This document shows positions 40,220-51,073 of a DNA stretch of 64,000 bases, piece by piece. Position 1 is the first letter of the stretch, and the number at the start of each line of letters is the position of its first letter. The DNA lies in the NCBI GenBank assembly GCA_024703855.1, contig CP087965.1, positions 1,914,001 through 1,978,000 of the forward strand. The letters are read 5' to 3'. The DNA is from Polaromonas sp. P2-4 (lineage in GTDB: Bacteria > Pseudomonadota > Gammaproteobacteria > Burkholderiales > Burkholderiaceae_C). Below the pieces are notes generated by a model. The model saw only the letters and a list, made by a program, of their open reading frames with translations, did not search any database and was not told where the DNA came from. Both the position numbers and the translations under genes were made by a program.

Positions 40220-41204
40220 TTATTGGATCTGGATGTTGGCTGCGCGAATGACGTGGCTCCACTTGAGCGTCTCTGCGGTCAAGTGCTCGCTCAGCGCCTG
40301 ACGCGTGCCGCCCAGAGGCGTAGCGCCCATATCGGCAAACTTCTTCCTGACATCCGCATCACGCAGGATGTCGTTGACCTCCGCATTGACACGGTCGAGG
40401 ATTGCCGGCGGTGTGTTCTTGGGCGCCAGCAAGGCAGAACCAGGTCGACGACTGCAGCTTGGGATGGCCCAACTCTGTCGTGGTCGGCACATCCGGCAGT
40501 GCGGCCGAACGCGACGCAGACATGATGGCCACGGCACGCAGCTTGCCGCCCTTGACCTGTCCCACGATACCGGGCACCAGCTGGAACATCGCCTGGATGT
40601 CGTTGGCGATCAGGTTCGTCGTTGCCTGGCCGGGCGCGTTATAGGGCACATGCACCAGCTGAGTCGAGGTCTCGCGCATGAACAGTTCGCCGGCCAAATG
40701 CATCGAACTGCCGTTGCCCGTCGAGCCGAAATTCACACGCGTCGGGTTGCCCTTCGCATACCCTATGAAGTCCGCCAGGCTTCTGACGGGCAGGTCGTTG
40801 TTCACGACCAGGATGTTTGGAACATCGGCAACCAACACGATGGGAACGAAGCTTTTCTGCGGATCGAAGGGGAGGTTTCGATAAAGGCTGGGGTTGACCG
40901 CCAAGGTTCCCGCCCATGAAAACAGCAGCTTGTAACCGTCGGGCTCTGCGCTTGCGGCTGCCGCCGCGCCGATGTTGCCGTTGGCGCCGCCGCGGTTGTC
41001 GACGATGACCGTCGAACCCAGTCGCTTGCCCAGTTGCTCGGCCACGATGCGCGCTATGGTGTCGGCAGTGCCGGTACCGCCCGGCGCAGGCACGACGATC
41101 TGCACTGGCTTGCCGGGCGCCGGCCAGTCAGCCGCCAGCGAGGGCAAAGAAAGACCGGGGATCAGTGTCGCCGCAACAGCGAATTTGGAAAGGAGTCGAC
41201 GCAT
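40220..41204 (-). CDS. Bug/TctC-family substrate-binding protein (one frameshift)
   Basis: Bug protein of about 328 residues: signal peptide (ATLIPGLSLPSLAAD), PVQIVVPAPGGTGTADTIAR, VIVDNRGGANGNIGAAAAA, LVHVPYNAPGQATTNLIAND, and RAANIQIQ at the end. One slip near 40435 joins LQSSTWF to SALLAPKNTPPAILDRVNA. AGGA eight bases before the ATG at 41204 favours this start over one 15 bases upstream. It lies between the UroD-type and dehydrogenase genes. No transporter membrane subunits are nearby. Confidence 0.87.
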
Positions 41205-41251
41205 GGTTTTTTTCCTCATTGCAAGTGTATCGGAGCCGCCTCGCGGCGGCG

Positions 41252-42261
41252 CTAGGCGTGGATCGGGTGTTGCTTGAATTCATGTGCGGCACGCACGACG
41301 GCCCGAATGCGAGCATCGCTGGCGGCGATGGGCAGGACGCAGCCAGGCCCTATCATCAGTCGGTGGCCATCGGTCTGCGACAGCGCGTCCCGCACCTCGT
41401 TCTCGATCTCCTGTTCGCTGCCGTGAAGCAGCGTGCCGTGTTCATTGATCCCGCCGACGAGCAGCTTGGGGAACAGTGCCGCCGCCTCACTCAAACTCGG
41501 ATCGGTCAGACGGTCGTGCCAGTTGAACATGTCGGCCGGGTATTGCGAGAGCAGGTCGAACATGACGTCGTCGCCGTGGGCGTGGAGCATGTTGAGCTTC
41601 GCCTTGCCGTGCAGCGCAGCGAAAACTTCGAGGTCGTAGGCGCGGCCAAAGCGTTCGTACTCTTCAACGCTGAGCAGTCGATGCGATGCCAGCTGGGTCG
41701 CGAAAAGATGCCATGGGCCCCGGCGCCGATCGCGTCGAGGGCAAAGCGGATCGTGACGTCGGTGATGATTCGCAGCGCATGCTCGAGCGCGCCTGGCGCG
41801 CGCCTCAGGTCTGCGAACAGTTTGTCCGTTCCAAGCTTGCGAGCCGTCGTCAGGGGGCTGAAGACCGTTTGCAGCAAGGGCACCGAACCTCGCAGCGCCT
41901 TGGCCGTGGCGGCCAGCGCCTGATTCTGCCGGCCATACGAGCCCTTGCGAACATCGAGTTGCCCCAGGCGCAGCCAGTCTTCTGTGCGTAGCACCGCAGG
42001 TTTGACGACCTCGCGCGCACCATTGGCGGCACCGCGGTAGGCGCTGATGGCACCCCAGTCCTCGACGCCATACGTGCCCGACGGCATGAACTTGACCAGA
42101 TCAAACTGCCACTTTTGCTGCCACGCCAGCGTATGGGAAACCAGCTTGTCGGGGCACAAGTCGTCGTCCGGAAAATGTCGCCACATGGCGACGGGCGTGC
42201 GGTCAGTACGATTGCCGAGAATGGCCGCTTCCAGCCTCTGCCAGTGATTCATTGATTGCAT
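41252..42261 (-). CDS. uroporphyrinogen-decarboxylase-family protein (one frameshift)
   Basis: About 336 residues of the URO-D superfamily, which includes haem-pathway HemE and the methyl-transfer proteins MtaA/CmuA. Seen: RLEAAILGNRTDRTPVAMWR near the start, FVKFMP-like DLVKFMPSGTYGVEDWGA, and HAHGDDVMFDLLSQYPADM with GGINEHGTLLHGS in the C-terminal half. The frame slips near 41690, where AGAHGIFS continues one frame on toward LNMLHAHGDDVMF. In this catabolic operon, with a Bug receptor and a hydroxyacid dehydrogenase, it is more likely a catabolic C1/decarboxylation enzyme than HemE. Exact reaction unknown. Confidence 0.78.
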
Positions 42262-42402
42262 ATAACTTCGCTTTCCCGTTGAGATGCAGCCAGTGTTTCA
42301 TGTCGGAAACTGGACGACAAACGGGTTGTGCCAACAGCACCGTTTGTTGAACACAAATGCTGGAGGCAGGCCATCGAAGCGATGGCGTGACGCTGCAGGC
42401 GC

Positions 42403-43320
42403 TCAGGCTGGCGCAGCAGATTCAGCGAGGCCGGCTGTCCCGTCACACAAGAGCCGCAGCAAGGCCTTGGCATGACCGGAGAGCTGCTCCGATTCGCGTC
42501 GGGCACATATACGCAGTTGTCGCCTGGCCCAGGGCTCGCGCAGCGTCAAGACGTCCACGTTATCGCACTTGAGGTTGCTCAGCACGGATCGCGGCACGAT
42601 GGCGATGCCGGCCCCCGACTGCACGAGCGCCACGACGGCAGAAAACCCCGCGACCTGAATCCGGACGTCCAGTTGATGGCCCATCGAGGCCGCCTTCCCG
42701 ACGAGAAAGGTGTGAATCGCCGTACCGCTGTTCAGGGATATGAAGGGCTGACTGAGGCAAGCCGTGAAACTTGTCGTTCCATTCTTACCGACGCTGCTTG
42801 CCATGGGCGTGACGACAACGAGTTCGTCCTCTCGATAAGGATGGAAGATCAGTTGCGGGTGCTCGTCGTCCCAGGTGACGACGCCAATATCCGCCCGGCC
42901 TTCGGCTACTGCAGACACGATGTCGTGACTGAGGCGCTCTTCCAGCGACACGCGTACGTCAGGGTAGGCACGAAGAAAGACCTGGAGGTCACCCGGCAGG
43001 AACGACGCAATGGCGGTGCTGTTGGCGAACAGCGTCACCTGGGTCTTCACGCCATCGGCGTACGGCGCCAAATTGGCGTGCATCTGTTCGAGTTCGGCCA
43101 GGCATCGCCGGCAATGCTCGAGCATCACCTGCCCGGCCCGGGTGAGCGACACGCCGCGCGCCTCCCGTTTGAACAGTTGAGTTCCGAGCGTTTCTTCCAG
43201 CTGCTTGATGCGCAGGCTGGCCGACGACGGCGCAAGAAAGCAGGCCGCCGCACCGCGCGAGACGTTTCCCGCATCGGCGACCGCCACGAAAAGTTTGATG
43301 TCCACGAGGCTGTAGCGCAT
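42403..43320 (-). CDS. LysR-family transcriptional regulator
   Basis: Intact, about 305 residues. N-terminal HTH (LVDIKLFVAVADAGNVSRGA, then SASLRIKQLEETLGTQLFKR) and a LysR substrate-binding domain (EGRADIGVVTWDDEHPQLIF, SGAGIAIVPRSVL). The ATG at 43320 gives the canonical start; an ATG 18 bases upstream is in frame. It is divergent from the cysteine-synthase-like gene across about 200 bp and co-directional with the UroD-Bug-dehydrogenase operon, so it may control either or both. Confidence 0.93.
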   Translation of the reverse strand: MRYSLVDIKLFVAVADAGNVSRGAAACFLAPSSASLRIKQLEETLGTQLFKREARGVSLTRAGQVMLEHCRRCLAELEQMHANLAPYADGVKTQVTLFANSTAIASFLPGDLQVFLRAYPDVRVSLEERLSHDIVSAVAEGRADIGVVTWDDEHPQLIFHPYREDELVVVTPMASSVGKNGTTSFTACLSQPFISLNSGTAIHTFLVGKAASMGHQLDVRIQVAGFSAVVALVQSGAGIAIVPRSVLSNLKCDNVDVLTLREPWARRQLRICARRESEQLSGHAKALLRLLCDGTAGLAESAAPA

Positions 43321-43528
43321 AGCGTTCGTCCAGAACAAAGGGCGATTTCGGAATAGCTCGTTTGTCCTTCGCAGTCACCCGTGAAACACTGCATAGGTCC
43401 AAGCGCCCGGCCCATTGGGTCGGGAAACATCCGAAACTAGGGGCAAAATCGAAATGTCAACTCAAATCATTCTAGTGCCCGACGCACCCGCCGCGATCAT
43501 GTCATTTGACCGCAAGGAGCACTGAGCC

Positions 43529-44651
43529 ATGTCACGATCCTGGGTACAAGAAGCAATCCAGCGCATCGAGCGCGATTTTCAACGTTCGTCCGATACCCAC
43601 CTGGTGTCGGTGGAGCTGCCGGCGATGCCGCAGGTACAGCTCTACATCAAGGACGAATCAACACACCCGACGGGCAGCCTCAAGCACAGGCTGGCGCGTT
43701 CGCTGTTCCTGTACGGGCTGTGCAACGGCTGGATCCGGGAGGGGGTTTCAATTGTCGAAGCCTCTTCGGGCAGCACGGCGGTCTCGGAAGCCTACTTTGC
43801 GCGCATGCTCGGACTGCCCTTTATTGCGGTGATGCCACGGAACACGTCGCCGGCGAAGGTGGCGCAAATTGCGTTCTACGGCGGCCAATGCCACTTTGTC
43901 GACAACCCGGCGCATGTGTACGTCGAGGCGGAGCGTGTGGCGCGGGGAGCGAAACGGCCACTACATGGATCAGTTCACCTACGCCGAGCGGGCAACCGAC
44001 TGGCGCGGCAACAACAACATTGCAGAGTCCATGTTCCAGCAGATGCGCAGCGAACGGCATCCCGTGCCACGCTGGATCGTTGTTGGCGCAGGCACCGGCG
44101 GGACGTCGGCAACCATAGGCCGCTACATCCGCTACCAGGGACACGAAACTCAACTGTGCGTTGTCGACCCCGAACGCTCGGTGTTCTACGACTACTTCCA
44201 TGATCGCGACGCCACGATCACGAACCACCGCAGCTCCGATATCGAGGGCATCGGACGCCCTCGCGTGGAGCCCTCGTTCGTTGCAGGCGTCATCGACCGC
44301 ATGATCCGGGTGCCCAATGCAGCATCGTACGCGGCCATGCGCTTCCTGGAGCGTCTGGTGGGCCGCAAATACGGCGCATCGACTGGCACCGACTTCTACG
44401 GGGCGATCCAGCTCGCATGCGAGATGGCCGCGCGCGGCGAGGCCGGCTCCATCGTCACCCTGGCATGCGATCCTGGCGAACGCTATCTGGACACTTACTA
44501 CAACGACGCGTGGCTGCACGCGAACGGCTATGACATCGCACCCTACGAGGCGCAACTGACGCGAGCCTTCGGCAAGGGCCGATGGTCGAGCGAGGGGCTG
44601 AACGAATCCTTCACCCCTCATGCGAACGCCAACACGCTGGTGCCGGCCTAG
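43529..44651 (+). CDS. PLP-dependent cysteine-synthase/CBS-family enzyme (one frameshift)
   Basis: Fold-type II PLP enzyme of about 374 residues. Lys for the Schiff base in [11 protein letters not shown] near residue 51, [19 protein letters not shown] (substrate loop), cofactor phosphate loop [14 protein letters not shown], and [20 protein letters not shown] at the end, as in cysteine synthases. The frame shifts near 43945 ([11 protein letters not shown] to [16 protein letters not shown]). AAGGAG is about 10 bases before the ATG. It is transcribed away from the LysR gene. It could act in cysteine or sulfonated amino acid metabolism, but the reaction is not determined. Confidence 0.82.
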
Positions 44652-44766
44652 CTACCAAGGGAGGCCCCCGGCTCTGCAGGGACAGTCGGGGTTTGACGTT
44701 TCAAGGAGTTCCCACCGTACAGACTTCCGGACGAGAGCTGCCAAGCACACGAACGGAAGAAACACG

Positions 44767-44940
44767 ATGGACAAGTTCGAAAGTTTGAGCCACATGGCGT
44801 AGGACTGAAAATATCACGTCATCGTCATTTCCAGGTGCCGACAAGGGACGCTGTACACGCAGTTGACGCAGCATTTGGGCGAGGTGTTCCGCAAGCTGGC
44901 TGTGCAGAAGGCGAGCCGGGTCAGGGTCAAACCTTGGACT
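44767..44940 (+). pseudogene. IS200/IS605-family TnpA remnant with two in-frame stops
   Basis: One frame reads MDKFESLSHMA, stop, D, stop, KYHVIVISRCRQGTLYTQ, then LGEVFRKLAVQKASRV. This is the N-terminal third of an IS200-type Y1 transposase, whose usual text at this place is W-x-C-K-Y-H-V. The stops are TAG at 44800-44802 (for Trp) and TGA at 44806-44808 (for Cys): base substitutions, unlike the indels elsewhere. The HUH and Tyr motifs are gone. Confidence 0.68.
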
Positions 44941-45052
44941 TCTCTACTTTCAGTTGGTAGGGCGACAGGGGGCAGGTCAGGAAGACGACTAGTATTGACA
45001 TTCGATGTTGTTTCTGTTCCATTCGAGACTTTTAACAACAAGGGCGTTGCTT

Positions 45053-46540
45053 ATGCCTAAGAACCCGCTCCCACCGGACCGCCATCATGAGTTGAGTGAG
45101 GGTTGGGCCACTACCGTACAGCTGCTCGATGGGGCGTTGAAGCAACGTCGTTTCCTTCGATTGCTGCAGGAGGCGCTGGGCATTGACATGACAGTGAGCT
45201 CCCTGTCGCCAGGCCCCAGTAACAACGTATTTGTGATTCCCCAGCCCGTTGAGCAAATACTGCTCGCCAAGCTGGCGATAGACAGTAGCGACGCGTGGGA
45301 AGCCCAGTTGCGCTCTTGGGGAGCTCTTACTGTCAATCGGTTGGACAGAGATGTGTTGTTCGCCGTTATGCACCGGGGCACCGAGGCGCAAGCTGACGGC
45401 CCGCTGGGCGGCAGTAAGGTTTCCCTAGTAAACACAGTCGCCGCGTCACGTTCAGCGGATGGCACTATGCTGCCAAAATATTTCCAGGGACCCCACGATT
45501 GGAACTTGGACGTGCGTGGTGCCAATGTAGTCGCGGCGTGGGAGATGTTCGCAAATGAACCTCGCTTTGCCGCTCAGTTGCCTTGGGACGGCATAAGCAT
45601 TGGTCACATCGACACCGGGTATACCTGAGCACGTTGCCCTCGGATGGGATGGGGGGAAAGCAGCACAGTCGACATTGCGGATGGCTATGACTACTGGCAA
45701 GGCGCGCACGATCCGGACCCACGTGACGAATGGCTACCAGGCTTTCCTGGTCACGGTACTCGGATCAGCGGTGCCATTGCTGGTTTCATGCCAAAGGCAT
45801 CTGGAAATCCTTTCTACGGTGTTGCACCGGGTGTCACCATCGTACCCTACCGTGTGACAGATTCCGTGATCATCGACCATGTGAAGAAGTACGTGAGCAG
45901 AGCCATCAGAGAAGCTGTGGCCGATGGCTGCAGCATCGTCAATATTTCCCTCGGTGCGCTCGTCGGCTCCAGTGAGCTGGCGGATGCGTTGGACTTTGCT
46001 TATGAACACGGTGTCATTGTCGTCTGCGCAGCAGGGCAAGTCTGGGGTGAAGTAATCTACCCTGGCCGTTACAACCGCTGCGTCACCATGGGAGGCGTGG
46101 GTCCAAACTTCAAGCCTTGGGTCAAGGGCGCTCGTGGCCAGTATGTGGATCTTTGTGGACCGGCCGATGTGATACGTCGGTTGAAGGCAGAACCACTACC
46201 ACCCGGCAAGGCCGCAAAGACCCTCTATCCGACACCTGACGGCGACGGCACCTCCTATGCAACGGCCACTTGCTCAGGTGTTGCCGCGCTCTGGCTGGCT
46301 TGGCACGGTGTGGATACCCTCAAAGCCCGCTATGCAGCGACCGGCCTGTGGCAAATCCCCAAGGCGTTCAAGATGCTTGCTCGGCAAACCGCAACACCAG
46401 GTGCCTGGCCGCCAGCAGACGCGGGAAACTATGGGAGTGGCGTTCTCAACGCAGCAAGGCTTCTGGCCATGCCTCTACCCGTAGACGGGAGCATGCAGAA
46501 GGCGAAGGCTGCAGCGGATATGTTCGATTCGTCCGACTAG
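45053..46540 (+). CDS. subtilisin-like serine protease (S8), no signal peptide (two compensating indels)
   Basis: About 495 residues. The catalytic triad is clear: Asp187 in SIGHIDTGYT, His in GFPGHGTRISGAIAG, Ser in DGDGTSYATATCSGVAALWL; the oxyanion Asn block is VCAAGQVWGEV, where Gln stands in the position usually held by Asn. A 180-residue N-terminal region of unknown fold precedes the protease domain, and there is no signal peptide. A TGA at 45626-45628 interrupts it, but the next frame reads EHVALGWDGGK between about 45622 and 45656 (a G6 run), after which the first frame resumes. So one extra and one missing base cancel. It is flanked by IS200 and IS66/IS110 sequences and looks like an accessory gene. 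Confidence 0.8.
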
Positions 46541-46591
46541 AATTGTGCATGAGCTGGCGCCATCTCACCGAGCTCGCCACAACTGAAGCGT

Positions 46592-46762
46592 TTAAGTCCG
46601 CCAATCCAACTTGTGTCTGTTGGCGCCGATGTTGGCAAACAGGTAGGCGTGGTGGGGATGTGCGGCGCCGAAGACGGCGATCACCCGGGCCAGCGCCGTG
46701 TCGGTGCCGGCGCGCATGTCCTGCGGTGCGGTGGCCAGCCAGGCCGCGTCGATGCGGATCAT
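46592..46762 (-). pseudogene. IS66-family TnpB, N-terminal fragment
   Basis: The peptide MIRIDAAWLATAPQDMRAGT with AVFGAAHPHHAYLFAN is the start of IS66 accessory protein TnpB (IS66 Orf2). It stops after 56 residues instead of about 115. Its ATG overlaps the TnpA stop (ATGA), the normal IS66 arrangement. Confidence 0.75.
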
Positions 46763-47131
46763 CGAAGCCAGTCGCGCAGCCAGGCGGCACACGACGCTGC
46801 GCCTTCGAGCGGCCAGTTCACGGTGACCATCCCTGCCTGCGGCGGACCTCAACGCGTATGTCGCGAGATGTTCTGTCGGGGCAAGCTTCAGCCGGGGGCT
46901 GTTCGACGGTGCTCGCCTCCAAGGTCAACGGGACGAAGTCATTCTGGATCGCCTGCACTGCGAGGCATGCTCGCGCAGCCAGCGATGGACGATGTTGGCA
47001 TTGATCCCGTTGGCCAATGCCACGCCGGCAACCGATGAGCCAGCCGCCTGGCATTCGGCCACCACCTGTGTCTTGAGTTCTGGGCTGTAGCAGCGCCGCT
47101 TGGGACGCTGGGCGATCGCTTCGCTCGCCAT
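46759..47131 (-). pseudogene. IS66-family TnpA (frameshifted)
   Basis: Start MASEAIAQRPKRRCYSPELK and VAGVALANGINANIVHRWLR give the HTH of IS66 TnpA. The continuation AIQNDFVPLTLEASTVEQPP is in another frame (break near 46955), and the C-terminus VTVNWPLEGAASCAAWLRDW in a third (break near 46835), ending in the TGA that overlaps tnpB. The large IS66 transposase gene is not attached, so the element is dead. Confidence 0.72.
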
Positions 47132-47294
47132 CGTGTGCATGATCTCCATCGCGCACACGATGCCCGAGCATCGGCTCTATCTCAAGATGGGTTTGCCGGC
47201 TTTCAATTAACGTGAAAGACACCAGCGTCAAGGCGAACGCCATCCAGGCCCAGCGCGGCCAATGCTGAAGGAGCCCATCTCAAGTAGTGTCAGC

Positions 47295-48524
47295 TCAGGC
47301 GGGAGCCGGCACGAAGCCGTGCTTGACCAGCATCTGTAACCAGCGTGGCGCGTTGCGTGCCACCATCAAGGCCTCATAGTCCACTGTCTTGTCCACGTAG
47401 TGCGTCTTTTTGCTCAGCATGGCGTAGATTGTGCGCAGCATCTTGTGGCCCAGCGCCACGATCGAGCGTTTGTGCCCTTTGCGCACCGACAGAGCCTGGA
47501 ACTTGGCCTTCAGCGCGCAGCGGCTTCTCCCGGCTGCGTGAGCAAACTCGCACAGCAGCCGACGCACCCAAGCGTTGCCCTTGCGGATGCGCCCGCTTTT
47601 GCGCTTGCCTGCTGATTCGTTGTTGCCCGGGCAGATTCCGATCCAGGAGGCCAAGCGCTGGGCACTGCCAAACACGCTCATATCAGCTCCGATCTCCACC
47701 AGCAGCATGGCCGCACCCATCAGATCAATGCCAGGCAAGGTTTGCAGCAGTTGCAGCGCAGGGCCGTAACCGGCATCGACCAGGCAGCGCAGCAACTCCT
47801 GGTCAAAGCGGGCCATACGCGCTTCGATCTCCTCGATATGCGCCATGATCTCGGAGAGAACGAAGCGATGTGCTTGTGAGAGGCCTTCGGCTTGCAGTGC
47901 CTCAAAGATGTCCTCGCGGCTGGCGCGTAAACGCTTGCTGGCCAGGCTCAGCACCTCGGGCGCACTCTTGCCCGCAATGATGGCCTTGACCATGGCGCGT
48001 GCTGACTGCCCATGCAGGTCAGACACCACCACGCCCAGACGAATGCCCGCATCGGTGAGCAGTTTGTGCAGCCGGTTCTTCTCGCTGGCGAGCATGCCAC
48101 CGAGCTTTTGTCGCTGGCGTGCGATGTGGCGCAGGCTGCGCAGATCAGCTTTGGCAATAAAAGAGGCACGCAACAGGCCTGAGCGCGCCAGCGTGGCCAG
48201 CCACTGGGCATCGGCCACGTCGGTCTTGCGCCCCGGCACTGCTTTGACGTGGCGGGCGTTGACCACCCACGCCACGATGCCCACGGATTCCAGCGCGGCA
48301 AACGGGCTCTTCCAGTAGATGCCGGTGCTCTCCATGACAACCACATCGGGGGCAATTGAGCGTGCCCACTCGGCCAGCGCCTTGCGGTCTCGCTTGAAGC
48401 CGCCAAATTCACGTCGCTCCAGTACGGCAGAACCGTCGGGTTGTTCAATGATGGCGCAGGCGCTGATCTGCGCTTGGTGTACGTCCAGGCCTATGACGCG
48501 TTTGTAGATGGGGGTGAGTTCCAT
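47295..48524 (-). CDS. IS110-family transposase
   Basis: Intact, 409 residues. N-terminal RuvC-like DEDD domain: first Asp in VIGLDVHQAQISACA, Glu in VVMESTGIYWKS, Asp pair in GRKTDVADAQWLATL. The C-terminal Transposase_20 domain carries LQTLPGIDLMGAAMLLVEIG and GICPGNNESAGKRKSGRIRKG with the catalytic Ser region. It is one of few uninterrupted genes in the IS-rich zones, so possibly an active or recent insertion. Boundaries are not marked by inverted repeats, as expected for IS110. It sits beside, and may have disrupted, the IS66 remnant. Confidence 0.93.
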   Translation of the reverse strand: MELTPIYKRVIGLDVHQAQISACAIIEQPDGSAVLERREFGGFKRDRKALAEWARSIAPDVVVMESTGIYWKSPFAALESVGIVAWVVNARHVKAVPGRKTDVADAQWLATLARSGLLRASFIAKADLRSLRHIARQRQKLGGMLASEKNRLHKLLTDAGIRLGVVVSDLHGQSARAMVKAIIAGKSAPEVLSLASKRLRASREDIFEALQAEGLSQAHRFVLSEIMAHIEEIEARMARFDQELLRCLVDAGYGPALQLLQTLPGIDLMGAAMLLVEIGADMSVFGSAQRLASWIGICPGNNESAGKRKSGRIRKGNAWVRRLLCEFAHAAGRSRCALKAKFQALSVRKGHKRSIVALGHKMLRTIYAMLSKKTHYVDKTVDYEALMVARNAPRWLQMLVKHGFVPAPA

Positions 48525-48941
48525 CGAGTTCCTCCAGTTGAATGTGTAAACTTCAAAACTGGAGGCGCTGTGGGTGCCCCACCGAAATTGCTTGTCTGGC
48601 TTTGCCGCCAGCAGCCCTGTTTAACGTTCGATCTCCTCAATGAGGGAGTCAATTCGGGGTACGAGTCGGTGTGGGTGAGTCAAGTTAGGTATCGGGGTGC
48701 AGGCCCCCAAAGAATTTTCTCGACTTCTACCCCAGCACCTCCACCTTCAAGTGTCTTTCATCATCCGGGGCGTCGGCCTGCATTCATGAAAGTTAGGGGT
48801 GATCTCGGTTTCGGTGCAAATCGTAGCGCTTCGATCCTAGGGTAATCCCTTGGCTCCGCCGCAGTGCGGGTGCCCAGTGCAGTGCGGCCGCATGTCATGA
48901 TGCTTCCCCTCGCGTCGTGCGGAGCTGCCGGAGAAACCGTG
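48525..48941. other. non-coding stretch upstream of the IS110 transposase; possible bridge-RNA end
   Basis: No gene is visible. Right next to the transposase start is an inverted repeat with arms CCTCCAGTT (48531-48539) and AACTGGAGG (48557-48565). In IS110-group elements the non-coding end carries the bridge RNA that selects target and donor, so part of 48525-48750 may encode one. The element end was not located. Beyond about 48750 I see nothing. Confidence 0.35.
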
Positions 48942-49045
48942 TCAATTTTTCACTTGAGGTTTGTGGAGGCGGTCGAACTGGCGGTTTCGACCCGAAGCGG
49001 ACTTGGCGGGTAACGAAAGCGGACGTCCAATGCGTTGTCCAGTGA

Positions 49046-49418
49046 TCAGCCCGTGACGACAAGCCAAGCCGCCAGCGCGATCGCAACAGTGGAAAGAAAG
49101 TAGTTGGTGGAGGGGCCGATCCATGTCATATAGCCGTGCGGAACCTCCGGTGCGGAGAGAGCACCAATGAAACGCGTGTACTGAACTGAGGAGAAGGCTG
49201 CAACTGCGGCGCCCAGCAGCAGGAAGAGGACGCCAAAGATGAGCGAAGTCCGTCCGTGAGCAGCAGGCAACGAAGCGCCCTGCGGCGAGCATTCGCATGA
49301 ACAGCCCGAAGCGCTCAACCACGAAACCTAGTCCAATCAGCGCAATGGCAGTACGCTGCCATGCCAACAGCGTTCTCTCTGCAGCAAAAAACACTCGAGG
49401 ATCGTCGAGGTACGACAT
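49046..49418 (-). CDS. DUF202/YidH-family small membrane protein (one frameshift)
   Basis: About 124 residues. The DUF202 signature is visible as AERTLLAWQRTAIALIGLGF near the N-terminus; two further membrane segments follow (LIFGVLFLLLGAAVAAFSSV and NYFLSTVAIALAAWLVV). A frame change near 49270 separates them. Function of the family is unknown; it is an inner-membrane protein. It is the last gene of the kynurenine-type run, 52 bp after the ACMS decarboxylase, but any link to the pathway is unsupported. Confidence 0.72.
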
Positions 49419-49469
49419 GTGAAAAGCTCCTATTCAGCAATGCGGGCGATGCCCCACGATGAGCGCTTG

Positions 49470-51061
<1,592 letters not shown>

Positions 51062-51073
51062 TCAGGCGAAGCG

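Noticed and set aside
44652-44766. GC-rich partial hairpin after the cysteine-synthase-like gene as a terminator
   Set aside because: Only a 5-bp CCCCG/CGGGG stem with a large loop and no T-run; too weak to support.
45626-45628. TGA in the subtilase as a true stop or recoded codon
   Set aside because: The sequence between 45622 and 45656 is conserved in the neighbouring frame (EHVALGWDGGK), so two cancelling indels explain it more simply than stop-codon recoding.
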